This document shows positions 22,487 through 31,298 of a stretch of 36,699 nt of DNA, in pieces (the first letter of the stretch is position 1; every line of letters begins with the position of its first letter). Source of the DNA: a virus; the IMG/VR virus record IMGVR_UViG_3300003322_001030, positions 1 to 36,699 of that record; one strand, written 5' to 3'. Under the pieces are notes generated by a model that saw only the letters and a list, made by a program, of their open reading frames with translations, did no database searches and was not told the DNA's origin. The translations under genes and the position numbers were made by a program.

Positions 22487-23203
22487 ATGCACGCCACGGC
22501 CATGGTCGTGTCGGTGGCCCGCTGCGCGGAGCTGCTGACAGCGGCGGGAGACAAGATCGACCGTTCGGCGCTGTCGCGGTACTGCGACACGCATGGTCTC
22601 AAGCTCGGCAAGGTCGGGCGCGAGGTGCAGGTCGATTTCAACGTGGTGAAAGCTCACCGCGCCAGCAACTACACCCGCGAGGTCATGTCGGGCGCTGCGC
22701 TGAACGCCGCGCCTGAGGCTGAGCCGCCTCCGGTCCAGGCCGAGATGGCCATGATCGCGCCTTCGCCGGCCCCGGCGGCGCGGGCCCAATCGCCGACCGA
22801 GCAGATCGCCAATATGGCGGAGCACCGCGGGCTTAAGGCGGTGCAGCTTCGCAACGCGCTGCGCGACGAGGCCAAGGCCGAGGGGCTGTTGACCATCGTG
22901 GCCGAGGTCGAGGCAGGGCTTGCCGAGGCGATCGTCGAGATGCGCTCAGCGTTCGCTCACGCCAACGAGGATCACGCCGAGCTGATCGCCGCCGAATTGG
23001 CTCTGCCACCGGAAAAGGTCCGCACCCTGCGCGCGGCGTTGAAGCGCTTCGCGCGCGTGGGCCAGGAACGGTTCGCTGGCCGGATGGTCAAGGCCTTGAA
23101 GTCGGGCCACGAACAGGAAGGGGCGGCTTCGGAACGCCTGCGGAAGCTGACGGCGCACGCCGTTCGCCTCCGGAGCGATCCGGGCCTGACCGCCGCGGGA
23201 TGA
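22487..23203 (+). CDS. terminase small subunit-like protein
   Basis: A 238-residue protein directly before the large terminase and overlapping it by ATGA. Residues 5-55 carry a winged-helix motif as in lambda Nu1 (VARCAELLTAAGDKIDRSALSRYCDTHGL, then LGKVGREVQVDF). A proline-rich linker follows (about 75-105), then a helical C-terminal region that could contact the large subunit (LPPEKVRTLRAALKRFARVG). It would recognise cos DNA. The start is uncertain: ATG 22487 is used, ATG 22502 is possible and neither has a good Shine-Dalgarno. Confidence 0.75.
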   Translation: MHATAMVVSVARCAELLTAAGDKIDRSALSRYCDTHGLKLGKVGREVQVDFNVVKAHRASNYTREVMSGAALNAAPEAEPPPVQAEMAMIAPSPAPAARAQSPTEQIANMAEHRGLKAVQLRNALRDEAKAEGLLTIVAEVEAGLAEAIVEMRSAFAHANEDHAELIAAELALPPEKVRTLRAALKRFARVGQERFAGRMVKALKSGHEQEGAASERLRKLTAHAVRLRSDPGLTAAG

Positions 23204-25431
23204 ACCTGAGGGAGACCTTCTCGGGCTTGGCCCTGGGATGGTCGGTGATCTTCTCGACGGCGGCGACCCAAGCCGCGCCGCCGCCGGAAATGGATGTTCC
23301 GACCTGGTCGAACGAGCATCGAAAGATCGCTGCAGAGTCTGGCGCTCGCAAGACCGGTGACTGGGAGACTTCCTACGCGCCGTACATGCGCCGGCCGATG
23401 CGCGTCAGCGGCGTCGATCAGCCCTTCGCCTCGGTGTGGCTGCGCTGGTCGGCCAAGTCGGGAAAGACCCAGGTCTTCCTGAACGCGGCGTTCCACTGCA
23501 TCGACACCGCGCCCCGGTCGATCGGCATCGTCTGCGCGTCGGACCAGAAGCAGAAGGACTTCGAGAAGGAGGTCTGGTCGCCCAACGCCAAGGCGACCAC
23601 CCAGGTCGGCCTGAAGATCATGGCCATCAAGGCCGGGGCCGAAGACAGCTCGACCAAGTACCACAAGCGGTTCCGGGGCGGCTTTCTCAAGATCATCAAC
23701 GGCGGCTCTGAAGCGCAGCTCCAGCAGTCCGACCTGGGCTTTCTGATCTTCGAGGAGCCGTCGTCCTACCCGAAGGATGTCGGCGGGCGCGGCCCGACCA
23801 TTCGTCAGGCGCGTTCGCGGTCGGACGCCTGGGGCGACGAGCTGAAGGAACTGGGCGGCGGCACGCCAAACATCGTCGGTGACTGTCCCGTCACCAACGA
23901 GGTCGAGAGCCGCACGCTCGAACGCTACTACATGCCGTGTCCGCACTGCGGCGGGTTGCAGTTGCTAGTCTGGGAGAACATGGACCGCCGCGACGGGCGG
24001 CCGTTCTTCCTCTGCCAGCTTCCTGACTGCGGCAAGGTCATCGGCCACGAACACAAGCGCGGCATGCTGGACCGCGCGGGCGAACTGGAGCTGATCGGCA
24101 AGGCCGGCTGGCTGGCGTGCTTCCAGCCCATGCTGTCGGACGGCACGCCGGACAAGGAGCATCCGAACCAGCCGCCGCCACCGTTCATGACGCCGGCGGA
24201 ATGGGACTATTGGTACGAGCGGCGCGGTCCCGATGTCGGCACGATGCTCGACGGTCGCGACCCGTCCTTCGACGGCATCTGGCAGGCCTACTCGCCCTTC
24301 ACCACCTGGGCCCGGATCTGGGGCAAGTTCGACGAGGCCAACACGTCGGGCAAGCCCGAGGATCTCGTCGTCTTCTGGCAGCAGGTCTTGGCCCGGCCGT
24401 TCGAGGCCAGCTACGACCGGCCGGCCACGCAAACCCTCTATGAGAACCGCAAGATCGCCGCGGCGATCGCGGGCAACCTGGAGCGGGCCGTTATCCCGCC
24501 TTGGGCGTGGACCTTGTTCGGGGCCGCCGATATCCAGGGCGACCGGATCGAGTGGGCGTCCTATGTCGCGGGCCCGGTCGACCTGACGCCGGAAGGTGCG
24601 TTGGGTCGCCTCTACGCCCGCATCGACAGCGGGATCATCCCGATCCCGCCGGTCGATCCCCGGGCCTGGACCGAACTAGCCGAAATCACCAAGCGGACCT
24701 ACACCGGCCCGCACATCCACCCGATCGGCTTTGATCGCTTCGGCGTCGATACGGGCGGCCACCACACAAACCGCGCCTACGTGTTCTGCGCCGGGCGCCC
24801 CAACGTCATGGCGCTGAAGGGCGGCTCCCAGACGGAGAAGGACCGGGAGAAATTCCCGCTCGAAGCCGGTACGCGCCGCAAGGCCAAGATCGGCGGCCGG
24901 GTCGTGGGCGAGGTCCAGCTCTACCTGATCAACACCCACAAGGTGAAAAAGGAAGTCTACTTCGGCCTCGCCCAAAACCTCGCCGGCTGCGAGACGGGCG
25001 AGCATCTGCCGGGAACCATCACCCTGGAGCCGACGGCGACAGAGATAGACTTCCAGCAGATCACCGGGGAAATCCTGAAACCGGCCGATCCAGCCAAGGG
25101 CAAGAAGTTCGAGTATTGGGACCCCGTCGCCGGGGTCCGCAACGAACAGCTCGACATGGCGGTCTACTGCCACGCCATGGCGTGGTCGTTCCTGCCCGAC
25201 AACATCACGCTGGCCGACTGGCAACGCCTGATCGCCGGCCGTCGCCGCGAGGCCAGCCGCGAGGGCCTCGCGCCTCTCGAGGCCATCTGGTCGGGCGCAC
25301 CGACACTGCCGCCGCCGATCGCTGGGCAATCGCCCGCGCCCGCCCCCGCGAACGCCGTTCGCGCTGAACCGCCCGCGCCCGAGCTTCACCCGCTCCTGGC
25401 CATGGCCCGACGACAAAGGGAAAACGCATGA
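23200..25431 (+). CDS. phage terminase large subunit, GpA family
   Basis: A 743-residue packaging motor and nuclease of the lambda gpA family. The ATPase part (about 40-330) has a Walker-like SAKSGKT (84-90) and FEEP (184-187) where DE is usual. A zinc site is given by CPHC (247-250) and Cys272/Cys277. The nuclease part (about 430-650) starts with GAADIQGDRIEW, carrying the metal-binding Asp. The C-terminal tail is proline- and alanine-rich (SGAPTLPPPIAGQSPAP). It cuts concatemers at cos and drives DNA into the prohead. Palindrome GCGAACGCCGTTCGC lies at 25348-25362 near the end. Confidence 0.93.
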   Translation: MNLRETFSGLALGWSVIFSTAATQAAPPPEMDVPTWSNEHRKIAAESGARKTGDWETSYAPYMRRPMRVSGVDQPFASVWLRWSAKSGKTQVFLNAAFHCIDTAPRSIGIVCASDQKQKDFEKEVWSPNAKATTQVGLKIMAIKAGAEDSSTKYHKRFRGGFLKIINGGSEAQLQQSDLGFLIFEEPSSYPKDVGGRGPTIRQARSRSDAWGDELKELGGGTPNIVGDCPVTNEVESRTLERYYMPCPHCGGLQLLVWENMDRRDGRPFFLCQLPDCGKVIGHEHKRGMLDRAGELELIGKAGWLACFQPMLSDGTPDKEHPNQPPPPFMTPAEWDYWYERRGPDVGTMLDGRDPSFDGIWQAYSPFTTWARIWGKFDEANTSGKPEDLVVFWQQVLARPFEASYDRPATQTLYENRKIAAAIAGNLERAVIPPWAWTLFGAADIQGDRIEWASYVAGPVDLTPEGALGRLYARIDSGIIPIPPVDPRAWTELAEITKRTYTGPHIHPIGFDRFGVDTGGHHTNRAYVFCAGRPNVMALKGGSQTEKDREKFPLEAGTRRKAKIGGRVVGEVQLYLINTHKVKKEVYFGLAQNLAGCETGEHLPGTITLEPTATEIDFQQITGEILKPADPAKGKKFEYWDPVAGVRNEQLDMAVYCHAMAWSFLPDNITLADWQRLIAGRRREASREGLAPLEAIWSGAPTLPPPIAGQSPAPAPANAVRAEPPAPELHPLLAMARRQRENA

Positions 25432-25679
25432 CCGTAAGCTGGCGCGATGATCTGCCGACCGCGCAAGCCCGCCTCGCCGCCCTGGAGGCCGCCGAGACCA
25501 AGCGGTTCACCAACGAGACAGTCAAGTCGGTCCGTTATCAGGTCGGCGGCGTCGAGTACGCCGATCCCGTATCGATGGACCAACTTGCCCGCGCGATCTT
25601 CGAAACCCGTGCGGTCATCCGCCGCCTGGGTGGCGGCTGCGTCACCGGCGGCGCCATCGTCCCGACCTTCGGAGGCTGA
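25428..25679 (+). CDS. gpW-like head-tail joining protein
   Basis: An 83-residue protein between terminase and portal, the position of lambda gpW. The N-terminal helix (TAQARLAALEAAETKRF) followed by a short beta hairpin (SVRYQVGGVEYADP) and a helix (MDQLARAIFETRAVIRRLGG) matches gpW, which plugs the portal after packaging. ATGA overlap with terminase. Confidence 0.8.
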   Translation: MTVSWRDDLPTAQARLAALEAAETKRFTNETVKSVRYQVGGVEYADPVSMDQLARAIFETRAVIRRLGGGCVTGGAIVPTFGG

Positions 25680-25684
25680 GACCC

Positions 25685-27322
25685 GTGAGCGATCGCGTGC
25701 TCTACGGCCCCAACGGGGCCGCGCTGCCGGCTGGGATCGGCGCCGCCGTGCGGGCCATGTCGGCCTCGCGCGAGGTCGACGTCGGCATGGGTATGGGCGT
25801 CGGGCCGAAGGCCGGGGCCACCGTCGGCCAGGACGTCGCCGGCTGGATGCCCAGCCAGACCTCGGCCGATGCGGCCTGGCTGTGGAACCGGGATCTGGCG
25901 GTTTCCCGCACCCGCGACCTGCTGGCCAACGAACCCTGGGCCCAGGGCGCGATCGACCGCAAGCTCGACATGGTCGTGGGCGCGGGCTGGCGTCCGATCA
26001 TCCGTCCCGACCACGAAGCCCTGGGCATTTCCGAGCAAGAGGGCCGCCAGCTCGGCCGCGCCTTCGAAAGCGCCTACCGCCAGTGGTCGGACGACCCGCT
26101 TTGCCGCTGCGACGTCGAGGAAACGCTTAACGGATCCTGGCTGCTGCACCTGACGGTGATGGAGCAGGAAGTCACCGGCGACGGCATCCAGGTCCTGCGC
26201 TGGCGCGAGCGTCCCGACTGGGATTTCCGCACCTGCGTCCAGGTGGTCGACGCCGACCGCTTGTCCAATCCCAACGGCGTGACCGACAGCGAACTGCTCA
26301 GGGGCGGCGTCGAGCGCCATCCGCAATGGCTGTCGCCGGTCGCCTATCACTTCCGCAACGCTCACCCGGGCGACCTCGGAATGGGCGTCTCGCACGGCGC
26401 CATGACGTGGGAACGGGTCGAGCGCCGCACCCCGTGGGGTCGGCCGCAAGTCTTGCACCTGCACGAAAAGCGTCGGCCTGGCCAGACGCGCGGCGTCTCG
26501 CGCCTGGTCGCCGGCCTGTCGCGGTTCAAGTCGATGCAGCGGTTCGCCGAGGGCGAGCTGGCCAACGCCGTCATCAACGCCCTGTTCGCCGCCACGATCA
26601 CCTCGAGCTTCGATCCGGCGGTCGCCCAAGACCACCTGATGTCGTCGGCGACCCAGACCTATCAGCAACTTCGCGGCAGCTTCTACGAAACCCTCGACCC
26701 GCGCCTGGCCGGCGCGAGGATCCAGCATCTGTTTCCTGGCGACGAGCTGAAGTTCCTGACCTCGCCGCGTCAGACTGCCGCCTTCGAGAGCTTCTTCACC
26801 GTCTTCCTGCGGTCGATCGCGTCGGGCCTTGGCATCGCCTACGAACAGATCGCCATGGACTGGTCGAAGGTGAACTACTCTTCGGCCCGCGCCGCCCTGA
26901 TCGAAGTCTGGCGCGGCATCATGAAGGCCCGGTCGATGGTGGCCATGATGGTCGCCCAACCGCTGCTTCTGGCCGTGGTCGAGGACGCCGTCGACCTGGG
27001 CATGGTCGACCTCCCGTCCAGCGGCCCCGACCTCTACAAGGCCGCCGCGGCCTATCTCCGCACCCGCTGGCTCGGGCCAGCCAAGGGGACGATCGACCCG
27101 GTCAAGGAACCGACCGGCGCGCTCATGCAGGCGGAAGGCGCCTTCAACAACTGGGACGATCTCTGCGCGGAGCAGGGTGTCGACTTCGAAACCAACCTCC
27201 AGGCCCTCAAGGCCAATCGCCAGGCCTTCGCTGACGCCGGCGTCATGCCGCCGGCCATGGCCGACATGCTGACCATGGGCGCGCGTGTCGCCTCCGACGA
27301 GCCCGCCCAGGCCGAGAACTAG
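25685..27322 (+). CDS. portal protein, lambda gpB family
   Basis: A 545-residue portal. Typical segments are DLAVSRTRDLLANEPWAQGAID near residue 75, GSWLLHLTVMEQEVTGDG, VDADRLSNP, VLHLHEKRRPGQTRGVSRL and SGLGIAYEQIAMDWSKVNYSSARAALIE. Length agrees with gpB (533). It forms the dodecameric ring through which DNA enters and to which the tail connects. GTG start at 25685, with GGAGG nine bases upstream. The C-terminal 60 residues may reach into the capsid. Confidence 0.93.
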   Translation: MSDRVLYGPNGAALPAGIGAAVRAMSASREVDVGMGMGVGPKAGATVGQDVAGWMPSQTSADAAWLWNRDLAVSRTRDLLANEPWAQGAIDRKLDMVVGAGWRPIIRPDHEALGISEQEGRQLGRAFESAYRQWSDDPLCRCDVEETLNGSWLLHLTVMEQEVTGDGIQVLRWRERPDWDFRTCVQVVDADRLSNPNGVTDSELLRGGVERHPQWLSPVAYHFRNAHPGDLGMGVSHGAMTWERVERRTPWGRPQVLHLHEKRRPGQTRGVSRLVAGLSRFKSMQRFAEGELANAVINALFAATITSSFDPAVAQDHLMSSATQTYQQLRGSFYETLDPRLAGARIQHLFPGDELKFLTSPRQTAAFESFFTVFLRSIASGLGIAYEQIAMDWSKVNYSSARAALIEVWRGIMKARSMVAMMVAQPLLLAVVEDAVDLGMVDLPSSGPDLYKAAAAYLRTRWLGPAKGTIDPVKEPTGALMQAEGAFNNWDDLCAEQGVDFETNLQALKANRQAFADAGVMPPAMADMLTMGARVASDEPAQAEN

Positions 27323-27332
27323 GAACCCCGAC

Positions 27333-28838
27333 ATGCCCATGCGGAACCCCGCCCTCCTGGCGGCCGAACTCAGCGGCCGGCCCTTGCTGATGCGCGAAGA
27401 CGCGGTCCTGCCCTATGCCCAGGCGCTGGGGCTGGCGGTAGGCGACGAACGCCGTTCGCCTGTGGCGGATTTCTTCGGCCGCGCGCGGCGGCTGTTCGCC
27501 CAACGCGAGGACGCCAGCGAACAGCTCGAGGCCCCGATCCTGTCCCTGCCGCTGTGGATGGGCGAGCCGGACGACTGCGGCTTCGGCTGGGTCCTCAAGG
27601 ACGGGATCGGCGTAATCGAAATCTCCGGCCCGTTGATGGCGGAAGGCTTCGGCTGGGGGACCACCTGGTATCACGGCTACGACACGCTCAACGCCGCCTA
27701 TGAGGAGATGTTCGCCGACGCCCGCGTGCGCGGGGTCTTCTCGATCTGGCGCACCAATGGCGGGATCGCCGACGCGGGCCTGGCCGAATGGTCACGCACG
27801 ATCCGCGCGGGCCGCGAGGCCGCCGGCGGCAAGCCCTGCTGGGCATACTGCAAGTCCTCCTACAGCGCCGGCTACTGGGGGACCGCGCAACATGACTGGA
27901 TCGTCGCCGCCCGCGAAGGCGGCGTCGGGTCGATTGGCGCCGTCATCACCCATTGCGAGGTGTCCGAGGGTCTCAAGACCGACGGCATCACGGTCACGAA
28001 GTTCAAGTTCGGCAAGAAAAAGACCGACGGCGCCTTCGACGAGCCGCTCAGCGAGACGGCCTCGGCCGATTTCGACGCCGACGTGCAGCAGTGCGGTCGC
28101 TGGTTCGTCGCCGATGTCATGGCGGGCCGTCCGAGCCTGACCGAAGAGGCGATCATCGCCACCGAAGCCGGCTGCTTCTACGGCGACAGCGACGATCCGG
28201 CGATGTCGGCCCTCAAGCAGGGCCTGATCGACGCCGTGATGAGCGAGCGCGCGGCCTTCCAGGCCCTGGTGGCCAAGGTCGCCACCCCCGTTTCCCCCCA
28301 GGTCTCGCCCAATCCGGGCCAGGCCGCCGCTTCAGACAAGGAGATCGACATGAAGCGTCACGAAGTCGAGGCGGCCATGAAGGCCGCCGGATGCAGCGAG
28401 GCCCAGATCAAGGCGGCGCTGGCGAAACTGACCGCTGAAGGCGGCCAGGACGAGAATACCGATCCCGAAGTCGACGGCGAAGGCGGCGGCGAAGGTGATG
28501 AAGGCGATGAGGGCGAGGAAGGCGGCGACGCCAAGGCCAACGCCACCGTCGCCGAAGCGGTGCTCGACCTGCCGGAAGCCAAGGGTCGCGAGAAGCTGGC
28601 TCGCAAGCTGGCCTTCACGCCGGGCATGACCGTCAAGCAGGCCAAGGACCTGCTGTCGGCCTCGCCCAAGGGCGAAACCCTGGCCGACCGCATGCGCGGG
28701 CGTGACCCGAATCTGTCGGCCGAAGGCGGTCAGGTGGCCCCGGCCCTGGCCGCGCGGCTGGACCCGGCCAAGATCTTCGCCCGCCGCGCCGCCAGCGCCA
28801 AGAAGAACGCTACCGGCCGCTACAGCGCCGCCGGCTAG
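27333..28838 (+). CDS. S49-family prohead protease with C-terminal scaffold
   Basis: A 501-residue protein equivalent to lambda gpC. Residues about 90-330 form a SppA/ClpP-like serine protease: GVIEISGPL, nucleophile Ser178 in SAGYW, and GSIGAVITHCEVSEGL followed by GKKKTDG, which supplies the general-base Lys. The C-terminal 160 residues are a separate acidic, helical scaffold (EVDGEGGGEGDEGDEGEEGG). AGGA precedes the ATG at 27333. The protease matures the prohead and is removed with the scaffold. The palindrome GAACGCCGTTC lies at 27447-27457. Confidence 0.9.
   Translation: MPMRNPALLAAELSGRPLLMREDAVLPYAQALGLAVGDERRSPVADFFGRARRLFAQREDASEQLEAPILSLPLWMGEPDDCGFGWVLKDGIGVIEISGPLMAEGFGWGTTWYHGYDTLNAAYEEMFADARVRGVFSIWRTNGGIADAGLAEWSRTIRAGREAAGGKPCWAYCKSSYSAGYWGTAQHDWIVAAREGGVGSIGAVITHCEVSEGLKTDGITVTKFKFGKKKTDGAFDEPLSETASADFDADVQQCGRWFVADVMAGRPSLTEEAIIATEAGCFYGDSDDPAMSALKQGLIDAVMSERAAFQALVAKVATPVSPQVSPNPGQAAASDKEIDMKRHEVEAAMKAAGCSEAQIKAALAKLTAEGGQDENTDPEVDGEGGGEGDEGDEGEEGGDAKANATVAEAVLDLPEAKGREKLARKLAFTPGMTVKQAKDLLSASPKGETLADRMRGRDPNLSAEGGQVAPALAARLDPAKIFARRAASAKKNATGRYSAAG
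28350..28838 (+). CDS. nested in-frame scaffold protein (Nu3-like)
   Basis: Inside the protease gene AAGGAG (28338-28343) stands six bases before an in-frame ATG at 28350, the best ribosome-binding site in this gene. Starting here gives a 162-residue protein, MKRHEVEAAMKAAGCSEAQI, comprising only the acidic helical scaffold. In lambda, Nu3 is made from an internal start in gene C in the same way. The linker before it (VSPQVSPNPGQAAASDKE) looks like a domain boundary. Confidence 0.7.
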   Translation: MKRHEVEAAMKAAGCSEAQIKAALAKLTAEGGQDENTDPEVDGEGGGEGDEGDEGEEGGDAKANATVAEAVLDLPEAKGREKLARKLAFTPGMTVKQAKDLLSASPKGETLADRMRGRDPNLSAEGGQVAPALAARLDPAKIFARRAASAKKNATGRYSAAG

Positions 28839-28858
28839 GGCCGCCAACCTCGGCGGCC
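28839..28858 (+). other. intergenic hairpin after protease/scaffold
   Basis: GGCCGCC (28839-28845) and GGCGGCC (28852-28858) form a perfect 7-bp stem with a 6-base loop immediately after the scaffold stop. No T run follows. It may protect or process the message before the highly expressed decoration and capsid genes. The remaining bases up to 28922 carry the AGGAGA ribosome-binding site of the next gene. Confidence 0.5.
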
Positions 28859-28922
28859 GAGGGTCTGGCCGCATCCCTTCCCTAAAACCCGCCGGTACGC
28901 CGGCATTCCCAGGAGAACGCGC

Positions 28923-29588
28923 ATGTCGCCGCGCCTGTTCGAACGCCGGCTCGCCGGCTCTTTCCTCATTTCCGAGGCCAACCGCTCGCTCAGCCGCGAG
29001 CAGATCACCATCGACGAGAACCTCGATCTCGACGCCGGCCATGTGCTGGGCCAGATCGCCGTCGGCGTGTTGGCGGCCGTCGCCGTCGCCAACGCCGGCA
29101 ACACCGGCAACGGCGCGATGGGCGCCGTCACGGTCGACGCCGGTGCGCCGGAAGGCGACTATCAACTGTCGTTCATCGAGCCGGTCGCCAACCTCGGCAA
29201 CTTCATCGTCGTCAAGCCGAGCGGCGTCATCGACGGGTTCGGCAAGGTCGGCACGCCGTACAACGGCCTGATCAACTTCACCCTGGCGGACGGCGCGGCC
29301 GACTTCGTGGCCGGCGACGGCTTCAAGATCACCGTGACCGCGGCGGTCAATGCCAAAAAGAACCGCTTCGTCCCGCACAACCCGGCCGCCACCGACGGTT
29401 CGCAGTTCGCCAAGGCGATCCTGTTCGCCGGCGTCAAGACGGCCGTCGGCGAAACGGCCAAGGGCGTCGGCATCGTCCGCCTTGCCGAAATCGACGCCAA
29501 CCAACTGACGTGGGGCCCCCACAACGACGCCCAAAAGCTCGCCGCGCTGACCACGCTGGCGGCCGAGCACGTCATCGCCCGCGCCTAG
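28923..29588 (+). CDS. head decoration protein, lambda gpD-like, with insertion
   Basis: A 221-residue protein ahead of the major capsid gene. The ends match gpD-like proteins (SREQITIDENLDLDAGHVLGQIA at the start; QFAKAILFAGVKTAV and GVGIVRLAEIDANQLTW at the end). Between them, residues about 58-140 form an extra beta-rich module (GAVTVDAGAPEGDYQLSFIEP, FTLADGAADFVAGDGFKITV) roughly doubling the size of lambda gpD (110). Decoration proteins trimerise on the capsid surface and stabilise it. AGGAGA precedes the ATG. The insertion may be displayed outward. Confidence 0.85.
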   Translation: MSPRLFERRLAGSFLISEANRSLSREQITIDENLDLDAGHVLGQIAVGVLAAVAVANAGNTGNGAMGAVTVDAGAPEGDYQLSFIEPVANLGNFIVVKPSGVIDGFGKVGTPYNGLINFTLADGAADFVAGDGFKITVTAAVNAKKNRFVPHNPAATDGSQFAKAILFAGVKTAVGETAKGVGIVRLAEIDANQLTWGPHNDAQKLAALTTLAAEHVIARA

Positions 29589-29595
29589 CGCCAAC

Positions 29596-29620
29596 CCGAC
29601 GGCCTCGCGGAACGCGTCGG
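29596..29620 (+). other. intergenic hairpin before the major capsid gene
   Basis: CCGACG (29596-29601) pairs with CGTCGG (29615-29620) around a 13-base loop, in the 60 bases between decoration and capsid genes. The stem is short and GC-rich sequences form such pairs easily. AAGGAGA of the capsid gene follows. Confidence 0.35.
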
Positions 29621-29648
29621 CCATTTCAAACCCAAGGAGAACCCGACC

Positions 29649-30668
29649 ATGTCCCTGGTCAACGTGTTCCGCAGCAGCCTTTTCCAGATGACGGAGCTGA
29701 CGGCGGCCATCAACGAGCGTGAGACCCCGCCGCAGCGCTTCGCCGAGCTGGGTATCTTCCGCGAACGGTCCGTCCGGACCACTTCGGTCTTCATCGAGAA
29801 GAAGGGCAACACCCTGCGTCTCGTCCCGACGGCCGCGCGCGGCGCTCCGGGCACGCCGATGCACGTCAATCTGCGCAACGGCAAGGAATTCCGGCTGTCG
29901 CACATCCCCGTCACCGACCAGGTGTTGGCCGACGAGGTGCAGGACGTTCGCGCGTTCGGCTCGGAAAGCGACCTGGTCGGCATCCAGCAGGTGCGCGACG
30001 AGAAGCTGGAGAACATGGCCGACAGCCTGGACAACACCGAGGAGTATCATCGCCTCGGCGCCGTGCAGGGCGTCGTGCTCGATGCCGACGGCAGCGTGAT
30101 CTACGACTTCTTCGACGAGTTCGGCGTGGCCGAGCCGCCGACCGTTCACTTCGATCTGGGCGCCGCCTGGGCCGAGGCCGACGGCACCGTGATCCGCAAG
30201 AAGATCGGCGGCATGAAGAACGACATGCGCCGCGCGCTGAAGAACACGTCGATGATCACCGGCGTCCATGCGCTGTGCGGCGAGGGCTTCTTCAGCGACA
30301 TCGCCAACCACCCCGAAGTGGTGCGGACCTACATGAACCAGGCCGCCGCCAACGACCTGCGCGGCTCCGACGCGCTGGACATCTTCCGCTACGGCGGCGT
30401 CACCTGGGAGCAGTATCCGGGCTACGGCGACGTCGAGGTTCCGGACGACGAGGTCCGCTTCATCCCGCTCGGCGTGAAGGACCTGTTCCAGAGCTACTAC
30501 GGACCCGCGCCGTGGTTCAGCGCCGTCAACCGGCTGGGCCTGCCGCGCTACACCATGGCCTCGCTGGACAAGACCGGCGAGAAGCAGATCGACCTGGAGA
30601 GCCAGTCGAACGCGTTGCACATCTGCACGCGTCCCGAAGTGCTGTTCAAGGGCGACGGCGCGGCCTGA
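29649..30668 (+). CDS. major capsid protein, lambda gpE family
   Basis: A 339-residue capsid protein; lambda gpE has 341. Characteristic parts are FQMTELTAAINERETPPQRFAELGIF at the start, TTSVFIEKKGNTLRLVPT, the RGAPGTP loop, LSHIPVTDQVLADEVQDVRAFG, and FIPLGVKDLFQSYYGPAPW near the end. It forms the icosahedral shell (HK97 fold). A strong AAGGAGA ribosome-binding site precedes the ATG, and a stable hairpin follows the stop. Confidence 0.95.
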   Translation: MSLVNVFRSSLFQMTELTAAINERETPPQRFAELGIFRERSVRTTSVFIEKKGNTLRLVPTAARGAPGTPMHVNLRNGKEFRLSHIPVTDQVLADEVQDVRAFGSESDLVGIQQVRDEKLENMADSLDNTEEYHRLGAVQGVVLDADGSVIYDFFDEFGVAEPPTVHFDLGAAWAEADGTVIRKKIGGMKNDMRRALKNTSMITGVHALCGEGFFSDIANHPEVVRTYMNQAAANDLRGSDALDIFRYGGVTWEQYPGYGDVEVPDDEVRFIPLGVKDLFQSYYGPAPWFSAVNRLGLPRYTMASLDKTGEKQIDLESQSNALHICTRPEVLFKGDGAA

Positions 30669-30673
30669 CCTAA

Positions 30674-30696
30674 CGGGCCGCCCTAGCGGCGGCCCG
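30674..30696 (+). terminator. hairpin after the major capsid gene
   Basis: CGGGCCGCC (30674-30682) pairs with GGCGGCCCG (30688-30696), nine GC-rich pairs with a 5-base loop, followed by CCCCCTT. It could be a partial terminator or a 3' stabiliser that raises capsid message over downstream head-tail genes. Confidence 0.55.
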
Positions 30697-30728
30697 CCCC
30701 CTTCCATCATCACCAGGAGGACGCGATC

Positions 30729-31298
30729 ATGCGTTCGATGTATCTGGCCGCCTGCGCGGCCCTGTGTTTCGCCGCCGAGACCGGTTCGGGCTCGGGTTCG
30801 CGCAAGGGCGATGCGCCCTCGCCGACGATCGACGAGCTGACCGCGCAGGTCGCCGAGCTGACGCAGCAGCGCGACGAGGCCATGAAAGCCGGCGCTGAGG
30901 CGATCGGCGAACTTCAGGCGACGATCGACGACCTGACGGAAAAGCTGAAGCAGTCCGACGCCGCCAAGGCCGACGCAGAAACTCGGGTCGGGAACCTGTC
31001 GGAGGAGCTGGACAAGGTCAGCGCCAACGCCGTGCGCGCCGAGCGCGAGCTTGATCGCCTCCGCGACGAGAGCGCGGCGACCCTGGATCTGCGTCCGGTC
31101 GACACCGGGCCCAAGATCGTCGAAGGCCACTACGTCCTGACCACGTCCAAGGTCTCGGCCGACGACGTCCAGCTCCCGCGGGGCCGCATCGTCCGTGCGG
31201 GCGTCGCCAAGGCGGGCAAGTTGGCCGCTAAGGGCCACCTTCGCCCGGCCACCGAAACCGACCTGGAGCGCAACCGGCACGAGATCGTGAGCCTCTAG
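30729..31298 (+). CDS. coiled-coil protein in the lambda FI position
   Basis: A 189-residue protein. The first 20 residues are hydrophobic (MRSMYLAACAALCFAAETG), resembling a signal sequence, though in this context that may be misleading. Residues 30-115 form a long coiled coil (TIDELTAQVAELTQQRDEAM, TIDDLTEKLKQ, LSEELDKVSANAVRAERELDRL). A small basic C-terminal domain follows (LPRGRIVRAGVAKAGKLAAKGHL). Position after the capsid gene is that of lambda FI, which assists packaging; the match is positional, not by sequence. AGGAGG lies upstream of the start. Confidence 0.65.
   Translation: MRSMYLAACAALCFAAETGSGSGSRKGDAPSPTIDELTAQVAELTQQRDEAMKAGAEAIGELQATIDDLTEKLKQSDAAKADAETRVGNLSEELDKVSANAVRAERELDRLRDESAATLDLRPVDTGPKIVEGHYVLTTSKVSADDVQLPRGRIVRAGVAKAGKLAAKGHLRPATETDLERNRHEIVSL

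Noticed and set aside
25538-27340. A 600-residue minus-strand open frame
   Set aside because: It is antisense to the portal gene, whose identity is firm.
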